Positions 35,621 to 43,297 of a DNA stretch of 64,000 nt are shown here, piece after piece (the stretch's first letter is position 1; the number at the start of each line of letters is the position of its first letter). The DNA is from Nostoc punctiforme NIES-2108 (GTDB lineage Bacteria > Cyanobacteriota > Cyanobacteriia > Cyanobacteriales > Nostocaceae), in assembly GCA_003326195.1 (NCBI GenBank), contig LXQE01000154.1, forward strand, positions 80,771 through 144,770, written 5' to 3'. A program made the position numbers and the translations under genes. The notes under the pieces are model-generated. The model made no database searches and had not been told where the DNA came from. It saw only the letters and a list, made by a program, of their open reading frames with translations.

Positions 35621-35671
35621 ATGATTCAAGTCATCCAAGCCCAAAATGTTACTCTTGCCTACTTAAAATAG
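35621..35671 (+). pseudogene. 17-codon remnant duplicating the start of the next gene
   Basis: A short frame (MIQVIQAQNVTLAYLK then TAG) matches the first residues of the following ORF (MVQFIQAQNVGLAYLE) at most positions. It looks like the surviving start of a tandem paralogue, or an alternative start region disrupted by the TAG. The 26 bases between the stop and the next ATG are unremarkable. Confidence 0.6.
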
Positions 35672-35696
35672 TTATATTGCATCTTTGAAATGAATT

Positions 35697-36323
35697 ATGG
35701 TTCAATTTATCCAAGCACAAAATGTCGGGCTTGCCTATTTGGAAGAAAGATTTAGTCTACAGCTAGCCGAAGATGAGGCATTCTTCACAGAATGGTTTGA
35801 AAATTTACCGAAAATTACAGATTTAGAAAAGCAAGATTTAGACAGAGTAAAATTTCATTTTCTCCGTTTAGTAAAGTATCCTCCCTTGTCAGAAGAAACG
35901 GTAAAATTAGTAGTTTTATCTCCTTTACTCAATTTAGCGGGATTTTATGATGAGCCTTTTTATATAAGAGGCGAACAATCAATAGAAATTTCTGCTGAAG
36001 ATGAAGGAGAAATTATTAGAGGTAGAATTGATGTTTTAGTTATTCAAGAAAAATTCTGGTTGTTAGTAATTGAATCTAAAAGGTCTAGCTTTTCTCTTTT
36101 AGAAGCCATACCTCAAGCACTTGTTTATATGCTTGCTAATCCTAGTCAAGACAAACCTGCTTTTGGATTAGTAACAAATGGTAGTGATTTTATTTTCCTG
36201 AAACTTACCAAAGTAAATCAGCCAAAGTATGCTATGTCTGACCAATTTACACTTTTGAAACGAGAAAGTGAACTGTATCAGGTTCTAAGCGTATTAAAAA
36301 ATTTGAGTCAAAGTTTGAGTTAA
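35697..36323 (+). CDS. PD-(D/E)XK-type protein, annotated in relatives as restriction subunit R-like
   Basis: 208-aa protein with an HsdR N-terminal-like nuclease core: an early helical segment, then GEIIRGRIDVLVIQEKFW with catalytic Asp and LLVIESKRSSFS with E-x-K, giving the D-x(n)-ExK site. It lacks any helicase domain, so it is not a complete type I restriction subunit. A family of these small proteins is common in Nostoc genomes; their function is unknown. It ends 5 bases before the cysteine desulfurase gene, and a truncated copy of its own start precedes it. Confidence 0.72.
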   Translation: MVQFIQAQNVGLAYLEERFSLQLAEDEAFFTEWFENLPKITDLEKQDLDRVKFHFLRLVKYPPLSEETVKLVVLSPLLNLAGFYDEPFYIRGEQSIEISAEDEGEIIRGRIDVLVIQEKFWLLVIESKRSSFSLLEAIPQALVYMLANPSQDKPAFGLVTNGSDFIFLKLTKVNQPKYAMSDQFTLLKRESELYQVLSVLKNLSQSLS

Positions 36324-36328
36324 TAATT

Positions 36329-37486
36329 ATGTCTGTTCGTCCTATATACCTTGATTGCCACGCTACTACAGCTTTAGATGAACGGGTATTAGCAGCAATG
36401 ATCCCTTACTTCACAGAAAAATTTGGCAACCCAGCAAGTATTAGTCATGTTTACGGTTGGGAAGCAGAAGCTGCTATTAAGCAAACGCGAGAAATTTTAG
36501 CCACAGCAATCAACGCCACACCAGAAGAAATTGTGTTTACCAGTGGTGCAACAGAAGCAAATAATTTAGCTATTAAAGGTGTTGCCGAAAATTATTTTAA
36601 AAAAGGTCAGCATATTATTACTGTTGCCACTGAACATGGTGCAGTAATCGATCCTTGTAATTATTTAAAAAGTCTCGGTTTTGAAATTACTATTCTCCCT
36701 GTGCAAAAAGATGGATTGATTGATTTAACTGAGTTAAAAAACGCTTTCCGTCCTGAGACAATTTTAGTATCGGTGATGGCTGCAAATAATGAAATTGGTG
36801 TGTTGCAGCCATTGGCAGAAATTGGAGAAATGTGCCGCGATCGCGATATCATTTTCCACACCGATGCCGCCCAAGCTATTGGTAAAATTCCCTTAGATGT
36901 GCAAGCGATGAAAATTGACTTGATGTCGCTAACAGCACATAAAGTATATGGACCCAAAGGCATTGGAGCGCTGTACGTCCGCAGACGCGATCCCAGAGTA
37001 CAACTGGCTCCCCAGCAGCACGGCGGCGGACATGAGCGGGGGATGCGTTCTGGGACATTGTATACACCGCAAATTGTCGGCTTTGGCAAAGCTGTAGAAA
37101 TCGCTTTGGCTGAACAAGCGACAGAAACCCAACGTCTCACCCAATTAAGACAAAGATTATGGGAACAGCTATCGCAAGTTGAAGGAATTCATCTCAACGG
37201 ACATCCCGAACAGCGACTGGCGGGAAACTTGAGTATCAGTGCTGAGGGAGTGGATGGAGCCGCACTTTTGCTAGGATTGCAGCCAGTAATGGCCATATCT
37301 TCTGGTTCTGCTTGCTCGTCGGCACATACTGCACCTTCTCATGTTCTCACAGCATTGGGACACCCCCAACAGCTAGCTTATGCCTCGATCAGGTTTGGCA
37401 TTGGCAGGTTTAATACAGAAGAGGAGATTGATATTGTGGCGAAACATGCGATCGCTACTATTCAAAGTTTACAAAATAAACGGTAA
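36329..37486 (+). CDS. Cysteine desulfurase (NifS/IscS family)
   Basis: 385-aa PLP enzyme that takes sulfur from cysteine for Fe-S clusters and thiolation. Opening YLDCHATTALDERV; PLP lysine K205 in LTAHKVYGPKG; active-site Cys329 in SSGSACSSAHTAPSHVL, on a loop of class I (NifS/IscS) length. All residues are intact. No nif or isc scaffold genes lie nearby in this window, so whether it is the housekeeping or an accessory enzyme is open. Confidence 0.9.
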   Translation: MSVRPIYLDCHATTALDERVLAAMIPYFTEKFGNPASISHVYGWEAEAAIKQTREILATAINATPEEIVFTSGATEANNLAIKGVAENYFKKGQHIITVATEHGAVIDPCNYLKSLGFEITILPVQKDGLIDLTELKNAFRPETILVSVMAANNEIGVLQPLAEIGEMCRDRDIIFHTDAAQAIGKIPLDVQAMKIDLMSLTAHKVYGPKGIGALYVRRRDPRVQLAPQQHGGGHERGMRSGTLYTPQIVGFGKAVEIALAEQATETQRLTQLRQRLWEQLSQVEGIHLNGHPEQRLAGNLSISAEGVDGAALLLGLQPVMAISSGSACSSAHTAPSHVLTALGHPQQLAYASIRFGIGRFNTEEEIDIVAKHAIATIQSLQNKR

Positions 37487-37520
37487 GCACCCTTGTAGAG
37501 ATGTAGCAATGCTACGTCTC

Positions 37521-38459
37521 TTAAATTTTAGCAAACCTTTGAAAACGCTCCTCAATACCAGCGTTGCCCTGTAAGCCGCCTGTGTGTACTAGCAACAATG
37601 AGTCACCTCTACAAAAAAATCCCTGCTGTAGTAAATCCATCACTCCGTAAAACATTTTGGCAGTATATACGTAATCAAGAGGCACGCCATGTTCCTGTGT
37701 AAACTGTTGGCTGAACATTAATAACTCATCGTTCACCTTTGCATAACCGCCAAAGTGGTAATCACATACCAATTCCCAGGAAGCGGGAGAACTATGTGGT
37801 GTGGATAAATCAGAGGCGAGGTAATTTGTCAATAAACTTTCGATTTCTTGTGCAAGAAATGCCCCATTTTTTAATACAGGAAAAGCGATCGCTCTTTGTC
37901 CTGCATTCAACGAAAGTGCAATCCCCGCCAGTGTGGTAGCTGTACCGCAGGCTACGCAGATACGATCGAATGCGATTGCACTACCAACTATTTCTATACA
38001 GCCGCGCACACCATTTAAATTACTCCCGCCTTCGGGAATGATAAACACCTCGCCGAAGCGTTGTTGCAGATATTCTTTTAACGCTGGTGTGTTGCGCTGT
38101 CGATACATTTCGCGGTTCAGATACACAAGCTGCATACCCTGTTGTACTGCAAAACTCAGCGTCGGATTCAACGGTAGCCTCTCCTCGCCACGAATTACGC
38201 CGATGGTGCGAAAACCAAAAAGATTACCAGCCGCCGCAGTTGCATAGATGTGATTGGAATAAGCACCGCCAAAGGTTAGCAGGGTTGTGAAATTTTTCTC
38301 CTTGGCCTCCAAAAGATTGTATTTCAGCTTAAACCACTTATTGCCGTTAACCCACGGGTGCATGAGATCCAAACGCAGCACATACAGATCGACACCAGCG
38401 TGACGGGCGATTTTGCTGTTGATTTGTTGTATGGGAGGAGGAAGAAAGGTTAACGACAT
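37521..38459 (-). CDS. ACC deaminase / D-cysteine desulfhydrase-like PLP enzyme
   Basis: 312-aa fold-type II PLP enzyme. The PLP-lysine motif VNGNKWFKLKY gives K41. TFGGAYSNHIYATA is the substrate-binding loop shared by ACC deaminase and D-cysteine desulfhydrase, and LLVHTGGLQG near the C-terminus binds the phosphate. Family members deaminate 1-aminocyclopropane-1-carboxylate or break down D-cysteine; residues that would separate these roles cannot be judged here. It converges with the cysteine desulfurase gene, leaving 34 bases. Confidence 0.87.
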   Translation of the reverse strand: MSLTFLPPPIQQINSKIARHAGVDLYVLRLDLMHPWVNGNKWFKLKYNLLEAKEKNFTTLLTFGGAYSNHIYATAAAGNLFGFRTIGVIRGEERLPLNPTLSFAVQQGMQLVYLNREMYRQRNTPALKEYLQQRFGEVFIIPEGGSNLNGVRGCIEIVGSAIAFDRICVACGTATTLAGIALSLNAGQRAIAFPVLKNGAFLAQEIESLLTNYLASDLSTPHSSPASWELVCDYHFGGYAKVNDELLMFSQQFTQEHGVPLDYVYTAKMFYGVMDLLQQGFFCRGDSLLLVHTGGLQGNAGIEERFQRFAKI

Positions 38460-38679
38460 GCGTAAACATTTTAACTTAGTATTTACATTTTCTTACATCC
38501 ATTATTGAAGAGAAAAGTAATGATAAACATCGAGCAATTCAATGGTAAATCAAGCTAAATAATGAATAAAACTTTCTGATGATTAGCTTTAGAAATTGAC
38601 ATTTTACTAATTGACTATTTCAAGTAAATATAAGAGACAGAACACCCGCTTCAGATAATAATCTTTTTGGAGAGAACAA

Positions 38680-40410
38680 ATGGTTGCACTCATAGAGCTT
38701 ACTCAAGTTACTCCCAGCCCAGGACGTTTGACGATTCAAACTGTTGAAATTGCTCCTCAAACGACAGCTATTCGTTGTCTCGACTGGGATAGAGAACGTT
38801 TTGATATCGAGTTCGGTTTACGTAATGGTACAACCTATAATTCTTTCTTAATTCAGGGAGAAAAAATTGCCTTAGTTGACACATCTCACCGCAAGTTTGA
38901 GCAATTATATCTTGAGGTAGTGGCGGGATTAATCGATCTGACTAAAATAGATTACTTGATTATTAGCCATACAGAACCAGACCACAGTGGCTTAGTGAAA
39001 AATATTTTAGAATTAGCTCCCTCTATTACTGTTGTTGGTGCTAAGGTAGCTATTCAATTTCTAGAAAATATGGTTCACCAGCCTTTTAAATCAATACAGG
39101 TGAAAAGTGGAGAGCGCTTAGATTTAGGCAACGGACACGAGTTAGAATTTATCTCTGCACCTAACTTACACTGGCCTGACACAATCTTGACCTATAACCA
39201 TAAAACTTCCACTCTCTACACCTGTGATGTGTTTGGGATGCACTACTGTGATGACCACACTTATGATGAAAATATCACTTTACTTGAGGAAGATTTTAAA
39301 TATTATTATGATTGTCTTATGGGGCCGAATGCCCGGTCTGTTTTGGCAGCTTTAAAGCGGATTGAAAAGTTAGAAATAGCAACTGTTGCTACAGGACATG
39401 GCCCTTTATTACAACACTCTATCTCTGAATGGCTTGGACGGTATCAAAATTGGAGTTTAGAACAAGCAAAAAGAGAGGCTTTAGTAGCTCTATTTTATGT
39501 TGAAGATTACGGACATAGCGAACATTTAGTCCGTACAATAGCACATGGATGTGCGAAAACAGATGTGGCAATAGAATTAGTAGACTTCAATAGTGCCGAG
39601 CTTCAAGAAGTGCGAGAATTAGTTGCACAAGCCTCTGGTTTAGTAATTGCCATGCCCGCCCAATCTTCGGTAATAGCTCAAGCGGCTTTAAGTACTATTT
39701 TAGCTGCTGTTAATAAGAAACAAGCAATTGGTTTATTAGAGTCTGGAGGTGGAGAAGATGAACCAATTTACCCGTTACGCAATAAGTTTCAAGAACTAGG
39801 ATTAACTGAAGCGTTTCCACCTATTTTAGTTAAGGAAATTCCTACCCAAGCAACGGAACAGCTTTGTGATGAAGCTGGGACAGACTTGGGTCAATGGTTG
39901 AACCGCGATCGCACCATTAAACAAATCAAATCTATCAATACTGAGCTAGAAAAAGCTTTAGGTCGGATTAGCACAGGATTATACATTATCACCGCCAAAA
40001 AAGGAGAAATTCAGAGTGCGATGTTGGCTTCATGGGTGACACAAGCCAGTCTTGAGCCTTTGGGAGTAGCGATCGCAGTATCCAAAGACCGGGCAATTGA
40101 ATCCTTGATGCATGTTGGCGATCGCTTTGTTTTAAATGTTTTAGAAGAAGGCAAATATCAAGGATTAATGAAACATTTTCTCAAACGTTTTGCCCCTGGT
40201 GCAGATAGATTTGCAGGAGTAAAAACATATCCAGCCACCAATGAATCACCCGTTTTAGCTGAAGCTTTAGCTTATATGGAATGTGAAATTACTAGCCGCA
40301 TGGATTGTGGAGATCATTGGGTAATTTATAGCACAGTCCAAACTGGAAGAGTTTCCAAGTTAGATGCACTTACTGCCGCCCATCACCGCAAAATTGGCAA
40401 TCATTATTAA
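38680..40410 (+). CDS. flv4: Flavodiiron protein Flv4-like
   Basis: 576-aa soluble enzyme that passes electrons to an acceptor at a diiron site and relieves pressure on photosystem II. The metallo-beta-lactamase-like domain (1-265) has the canonical ligands H97, E99, D101, H102 (SHTEPDHSG), H164 (NLHWPD), an Asp in CDVFGMH and a His in GHGPLL. A flavodoxin domain (about 265-410) and a flavin-reductase domain (about 425-576), the cyanobacterial addition, follow. GGAGAG stands 7 bases ahead of the ATG. With the PsiE-like gene and flv2 it forms the flv4-sll0218-flv2 operon known from Synechocystis. Confidence 0.88.
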   Translation: MVALIELTQVTPSPGRLTIQTVEIAPQTTAIRCLDWDRERFDIEFGLRNGTTYNSFLIQGEKIALVDTSHRKFEQLYLEVVAGLIDLTKIDYLIISHTEPDHSGLVKNILELAPSITVVGAKVAIQFLENMVHQPFKSIQVKSGERLDLGNGHELEFISAPNLHWPDTILTYNHKTSTLYTCDVFGMHYCDDHTYDENITLLEEDFKYYYDCLMGPNARSVLAALKRIEKLEIATVATGHGPLLQHSISEWLGRYQNWSLEQAKREALVALFYVEDYGHSEHLVRTIAHGCAKTDVAIELVDFNSAELQEVRELVAQASGLVIAMPAQSSVIAQAALSTILAAVNKKQAIGLLESGGGEDEPIYPLRNKFQELGLTEAFPPILVKEIPTQATEQLCDEAGTDLGQWLNRDRTIKQIKSINTELEKALGRISTGLYIITAKKGEIQSAMLASWVTQASLEPLGVAIAVSKDRAIESLMHVGDRFVLNVLEEGKYQGLMKHFLKRFAPGADRFAGVKTYPATNESPVLAEALAYMECEITSRMDCGDHWVIYSTVQTGRVSKLDALTAAHHRKIGNHY

Positions 40411-40413
40411 ATA

Positions 40414-40440
40414 GTCATTTGTCATTTGTCATTTGTCATT
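40414..40440 (+). repeat. Heptanucleotide tandem repeat (GTCATTT)x4
   Basis: Near-perfect period-7 tract starting 4 bases after the flv4 stop codon. Confidence 0.88.
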
Positions 40441-40469
40441 AGGCTCCCCTGCCCCCTCTGCTCCCCACA

Positions 40470-40487
40470 GACGCGATGAATCGCGTC
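40470..40487. repeat. Palindrome GACGCGATGAATCGCGTC
   Basis: 8-bp perfect stem with a 2-base loop, followed by TCTACAAAA, a dispersed hairpin type of cyanobacterial spacers. An in-frame ATG of the next gene at 40476 lies inside it and is therefore doubtful as a start. Confidence 0.75.
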
Positions 40488-40508
40488 TCTACAAAATCAC
40501 AAAAAACT

Positions 40509-41021
40509 ATGTATAAATCTGTTGAAGACACCCCGATTACGATGTATGAAATCAATCGAGGGCGCGTTGTCCGAAGCTTGGAATTTATCCAAGATGTAAT
40601 TGTAATTTCTTTGTGTATCGGTTTATTTAGCTTCATGGTGCTTCAGGTGAGGGATATGTTTCTCTCCTTACTTCCGCCTCTAGATTTTCATGCTGTTACT
40701 GCCGATATTCTCTTTTTACTTATCTTAGTTGAGCTATTCCGATTGTTGATTATTTACTTGCAAGAACATCGAGTATCTATTGGGGTAGCTGTTGAAGTTT
40801 CCATCGTTTCCGCTTTGCGGGAAGTCATTGTTAAAGGTGTTCTAGAAACAAGTTGGAGTCAAGTTTTAGCAACTTGTGCCTTTTTATTAGTCCTGGGAGT
40901 ACTACTATTTCTCCGAGTTTGGCTACCCCCTACCTTTGAAGGTATCGACCCGGAACAAGAAGTCTCTAAACGCTATAAAAGTAGAGCCAAATCTGAACTA
41001 ACACAAACCAATGGTCATTAA
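40509..41021 (+). CDS. PsiE-like membrane protein (Sll0218-like), middle gene of the flv4 operon
   Basis: About 170 aa with four hydrophobic helices (near residues 30-55, 65-85, 100-115 and 120-140), matching PsiE/Sll0218-like proteins. In Synechocystis the middle protein of the flv4-flv2 operon stabilises photosystem II under low CO2. The start is uncertain: ATG 40476 lies in a palindromic repeat, so the ATG at 40509 (MYKSVEDTPITMYEI) is preferred. The C-terminus is short, polar and Lys-rich. A heptanucleotide tract (41029) follows the stop. Confidence 0.78.
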   Translation: MYKSVEDTPITMYEINRGRVVRSLEFIQDVIVISLCIGLFSFMVLQVRDMFLSLLPPLDFHAVTADILFLLILVELFRLLIIYLQEHRVSIGVAVEVSIVSALREVIVKGVLETSWSQVLATCAFLLVLGVLLFLRVWLPPTFEGIDPEQEVSKRYKSRAKSELTQTNGH

Positions 41022-41028
41022 AAATAGG

Positions 41029-41057
41029 GAGTTAGGAGTTAGGAGTTAGGAATTGGG
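41029..41057 (+). repeat. Heptanucleotide tandem repeat (GGAGTTA)x3
   Basis: GGGAGTTAGGAGTTAGGAGT continuing to TAGGAATTGGGG, in the spacer before flv2. Confidence 0.85.
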
Positions 41058-41080
41058 GAGATGAGGGAGACAAGGATAAT

Positions 41081-41127
41081 AACCAATGCCCCATGCCCAA
41101 CGCCCAACGCCCCATGCCCCATGCCCA
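41081..41127 (+). repeat. Degenerate 7-bp repeat CCCATGC/CCAACGC
   Basis: Alternating CCCATGC and CCAACGC units just before flv2. An in-frame ORF from 41061 crosses them, giving a Pro/Cys-rich leader (APCPTPNAPCPMP) that is not expected in a flavodiiron protein. Confidence 0.8.
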
Positions 41128-41144
41128 TATTAAGAGAGGTTATT

Positions 41145-42881
41145 ATGTCTGCTGCCACATTAACGCCCAACCATAGCAGAGATGTACAAGTTGCTGAAAT
41201 TGGTAAAAATACTCTGATTTTACGATCGCGGACTTGGGACAGACTAAAATTTGAGGTGGAATATTCCCGTCAACGGGGAACTACAGCGAATTCTTATCTG
41301 ATTCAAGCTGATAAAAAGGCTTTAATTGACCCTCCCGGCGAATCTTTTACCGAAATTTACCTTGAGCAGCTAGCACAACGTCTAGATTTCATCTCCCTCG
41401 ATTACATTGTTCTCAGTCATGTCAACCCGAACCGCAGAGCGACCTTGCAAGTATTGCTCTCTCTGGTTCCTCAAGCCACTCTCATTTGTTCTCGCCCCGC
41501 CGCCAATGCTCTCAAAGCTGCCTTTCCCGAATTTGAATCACCTATTCAAGCGATGCGATCGCAGGATACTCTAGATTTAGGACAAGGACATCTTCTATCA
41601 TTTATCACCGTACCAACTCCCCGCTGGGCGGATGGGCTTTGTACCTACGATCCCGCCACAAAAATTCTCTATACAGACAAACTTTTCGGCGCTCATATTT
41701 GCGAAGATACTTTGTTTGATGAAGATTGGAAGGGATTAGATGCGGAACGTCGTTACTATTTTGAATGTCTCCATGCGCCCCAAGCAAAACAAGTCGAAGT
41801 AGCCTTAGATAAAATATCGCTTTTGGGAGCCAGATGTTATGCCCCAGCACACGGGCCAGTTGTGCGTTACAGCTTGAGTCGTTTTACTTATGATTACCGT
41901 CAATGGTGTCAAGGACAAAAATCTCAAGAATTGAGTATCGCTTTGCTCTATGCTTCTGCTTATGGAAATACAGCAATCCTAGCGAATGCGATCGCTCAAG
42001 GTTTGATCCAAAATGGAGTTAATGTAGAATCAATCAACTGTGAACTAGCCGATTCTGCGGAGATTAACCGCATTGTAGAATCCTGCGATGGCTTGATTAT
42101 CGGCTCACCCACTTTAGGCGGCCATGCACCGACTCAAATTCAAACTGCTTTAGGAATAGTTCTCTCGGTGGCAGCTAAAACTAAGTTAGCTGGGGTGTTT
42201 GGTTCTTACGGCTGGAGTGGCGAGGCAATAGATTTAATCGAAAGCAAGCTCAAAGATGCTAATTATCAATTAGGGTTTGAAACAATTCGGGTGCGTTTCA
42301 GTCCGACTCCTGAGATTCTCCAACAGTGTCAAGAAGCAGGTGCTTCCTTTGCCCAAAACTTGAAGAAAACCAAAAAACTGCGGACTTCCCGTCAGATTGT
42401 CACAGAAACTCATGTAGATCGTACCGAACAAGCAGTGGGGCGGATCGTTGGTTCTTTGTGTGTTGTGACAACTCGTGATGAAGAAACTCACAAAGGGGTT
42501 TTAACTTCTTGGGTATCACAGGCAACTTTTAACCCACCAGGAATTATGATTGCGATCGCTAACGAGCAAAATGCAGATTTAATGCATCATCCTGGCGATA
42601 AATTTGTGCTAAATATCCTCAAAGAAGGAAGAAATGTGCGGCGCTATTTTTCTCGTCATAGCACTTTAGGCGATAATCCCTTTGCAAATCTTGCCACAAA
42701 AACTGCTCTGAATGGTTGTTTGATTCTGAATGAGGCATTAGCCTATTTAGAATGTACAGTGCAAAATCAGCTGGAATGTGGCGATCGATGGTTAATTTAT
42801 GCCGTTATCGATGGTGGTGAAGTGTTGGAAAATGATGGTGTCACGGCTTTGGAACATCGGAAATCTGGCAGCTATTATTAA
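41145..42881 (+). CDS. flv2: Flavodiiron protein Flv2-like
   Basis: 578-aa partner of Flv4, likely forming a heterodimer. Same three-domain plan, but the diiron ligands are replaced: H92 is kept while N94, N96 and R97 stand where E, D and H are expected (SHVNPNRR), and R160 replaces the next His (TPRWADG). Asp in YTDKLFG and His in APAHGPVV remain. Loss of canonical ligands is a known trait of Flv1/Flv2-type subunits and supports flv2 rather than flv4. The start at 41145 has GAGAGG 5 bases ahead; an upstream in-frame ATG at 41061 runs through repeats. Confidence 0.88.
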   Translation: MSAATLTPNHSRDVQVAEIGKNTLILRSRTWDRLKFEVEYSRQRGTTANSYLIQADKKALIDPPGESFTEIYLEQLAQRLDFISLDYIVLSHVNPNRRATLQVLLSLVPQATLICSRPAANALKAAFPEFESPIQAMRSQDTLDLGQGHLLSFITVPTPRWADGLCTYDPATKILYTDKLFGAHICEDTLFDEDWKGLDAERRYYFECLHAPQAKQVEVALDKISLLGARCYAPAHGPVVRYSLSRFTYDYRQWCQGQKSQELSIALLYASAYGNTAILANAIAQGLIQNGVNVESINCELADSAEINRIVESCDGLIIGSPTLGGHAPTQIQTALGIVLSVAAKTKLAGVFGSYGWSGEAIDLIESKLKDANYQLGFETIRVRFSPTPEILQQCQEAGASFAQNLKKTKKLRTSRQIVTETHVDRTEQAVGRIVGSLCVVTTRDEETHKGVLTSWVSQATFNPPGIMIAIANEQNADLMHHPGDKFVLNILKEGRNVRRYFSRHSTLGDNPFANLATKTALNGCLILNEALAYLECTVQNQLECGDRWLIYAVIDGGEVLENDGVTALEHRKSGSYY

Positions 42882-42917
42882 TCTGACTGTTCACTCGACT
42901 TCTTGCAGAAGTGGGGA

Positions 42918-42952
42918 AAAGGGTAAAGGTATGAAATTTTCCTTTACCCTTT
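42918..42952 (+). terminator. Hairpin after flv2
   Basis: 12-bp perfect stem AAAGGGTAAAGG / CCTTTACCCTTT with an 11-base loop, 37 bases past the flv2 stop. The 3' arm merges with the left copy of a 9-bp direct repeat that flanks a MITE-like insertion. Confidence 0.6.
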
Positions 42953-42955
42953 AAC

Positions 42956-43039
42956 CGAATGGCACTAAGAAAAAATACAGCCCTTGCTCTGGCTGGGAAC
43001 AAGACGATACAAGCCTTTGGGCTTTTCTTAGTGCCATTC
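42956..43039. mobile_element. ~83-bp MITE-like element with 17-bp inverted ends and a 9-bp flanking direct repeat
   Basis: GAATGGCACTAAGAAAA (42957-42973) and its exact reverse complement (43023-43039) enclose 49 bases. CCCTTTAAC occurs immediately right of the element (43040-43048) and one base left of it (42947-42955), as expected for target-site duplication. It encodes no protein. The rest of the 416-base spacer 42882-43297 holds the flv2 hairpin and AT-rich sequence without a gene. Confidence 0.75.
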
Positions 43040-43297
43040 CCCTTTAACTATTAATATGCACTCCAACATCTTGCAAAAGTTACTTTTGCAAGATGTCTAC
43101 TTTTATCTAGAAAACTTCTCTGTTTGTAGAGTTACGGTGTATAACACACAAGTCTTTTAGAGTTGCAATGCTATTGTTTTAGTTGCACGAATAGTCAGGT
43201 GATATATTTTAAGGCGAATTCTTGAATGTGTTCAATAGGGTAGTGTAACGGGCATTATAAAATTATCAACTGTAAAATTTTTAATGCCTTTATACGA

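Noticed and set aside
38596..38634. Sigma-70-like promoter of flv4
   Set aside because: TTGACA and TATAAG are both present but 27 bases apart; the nearer TTGACT is 12 away. Neither spacing is acceptable.
41061..41144. 28-residue N-terminal extension of Flv2
   Set aside because: It is encoded by a degenerate heptanucleotide repeat; the ATG at 41145 has a proper ribosome site.
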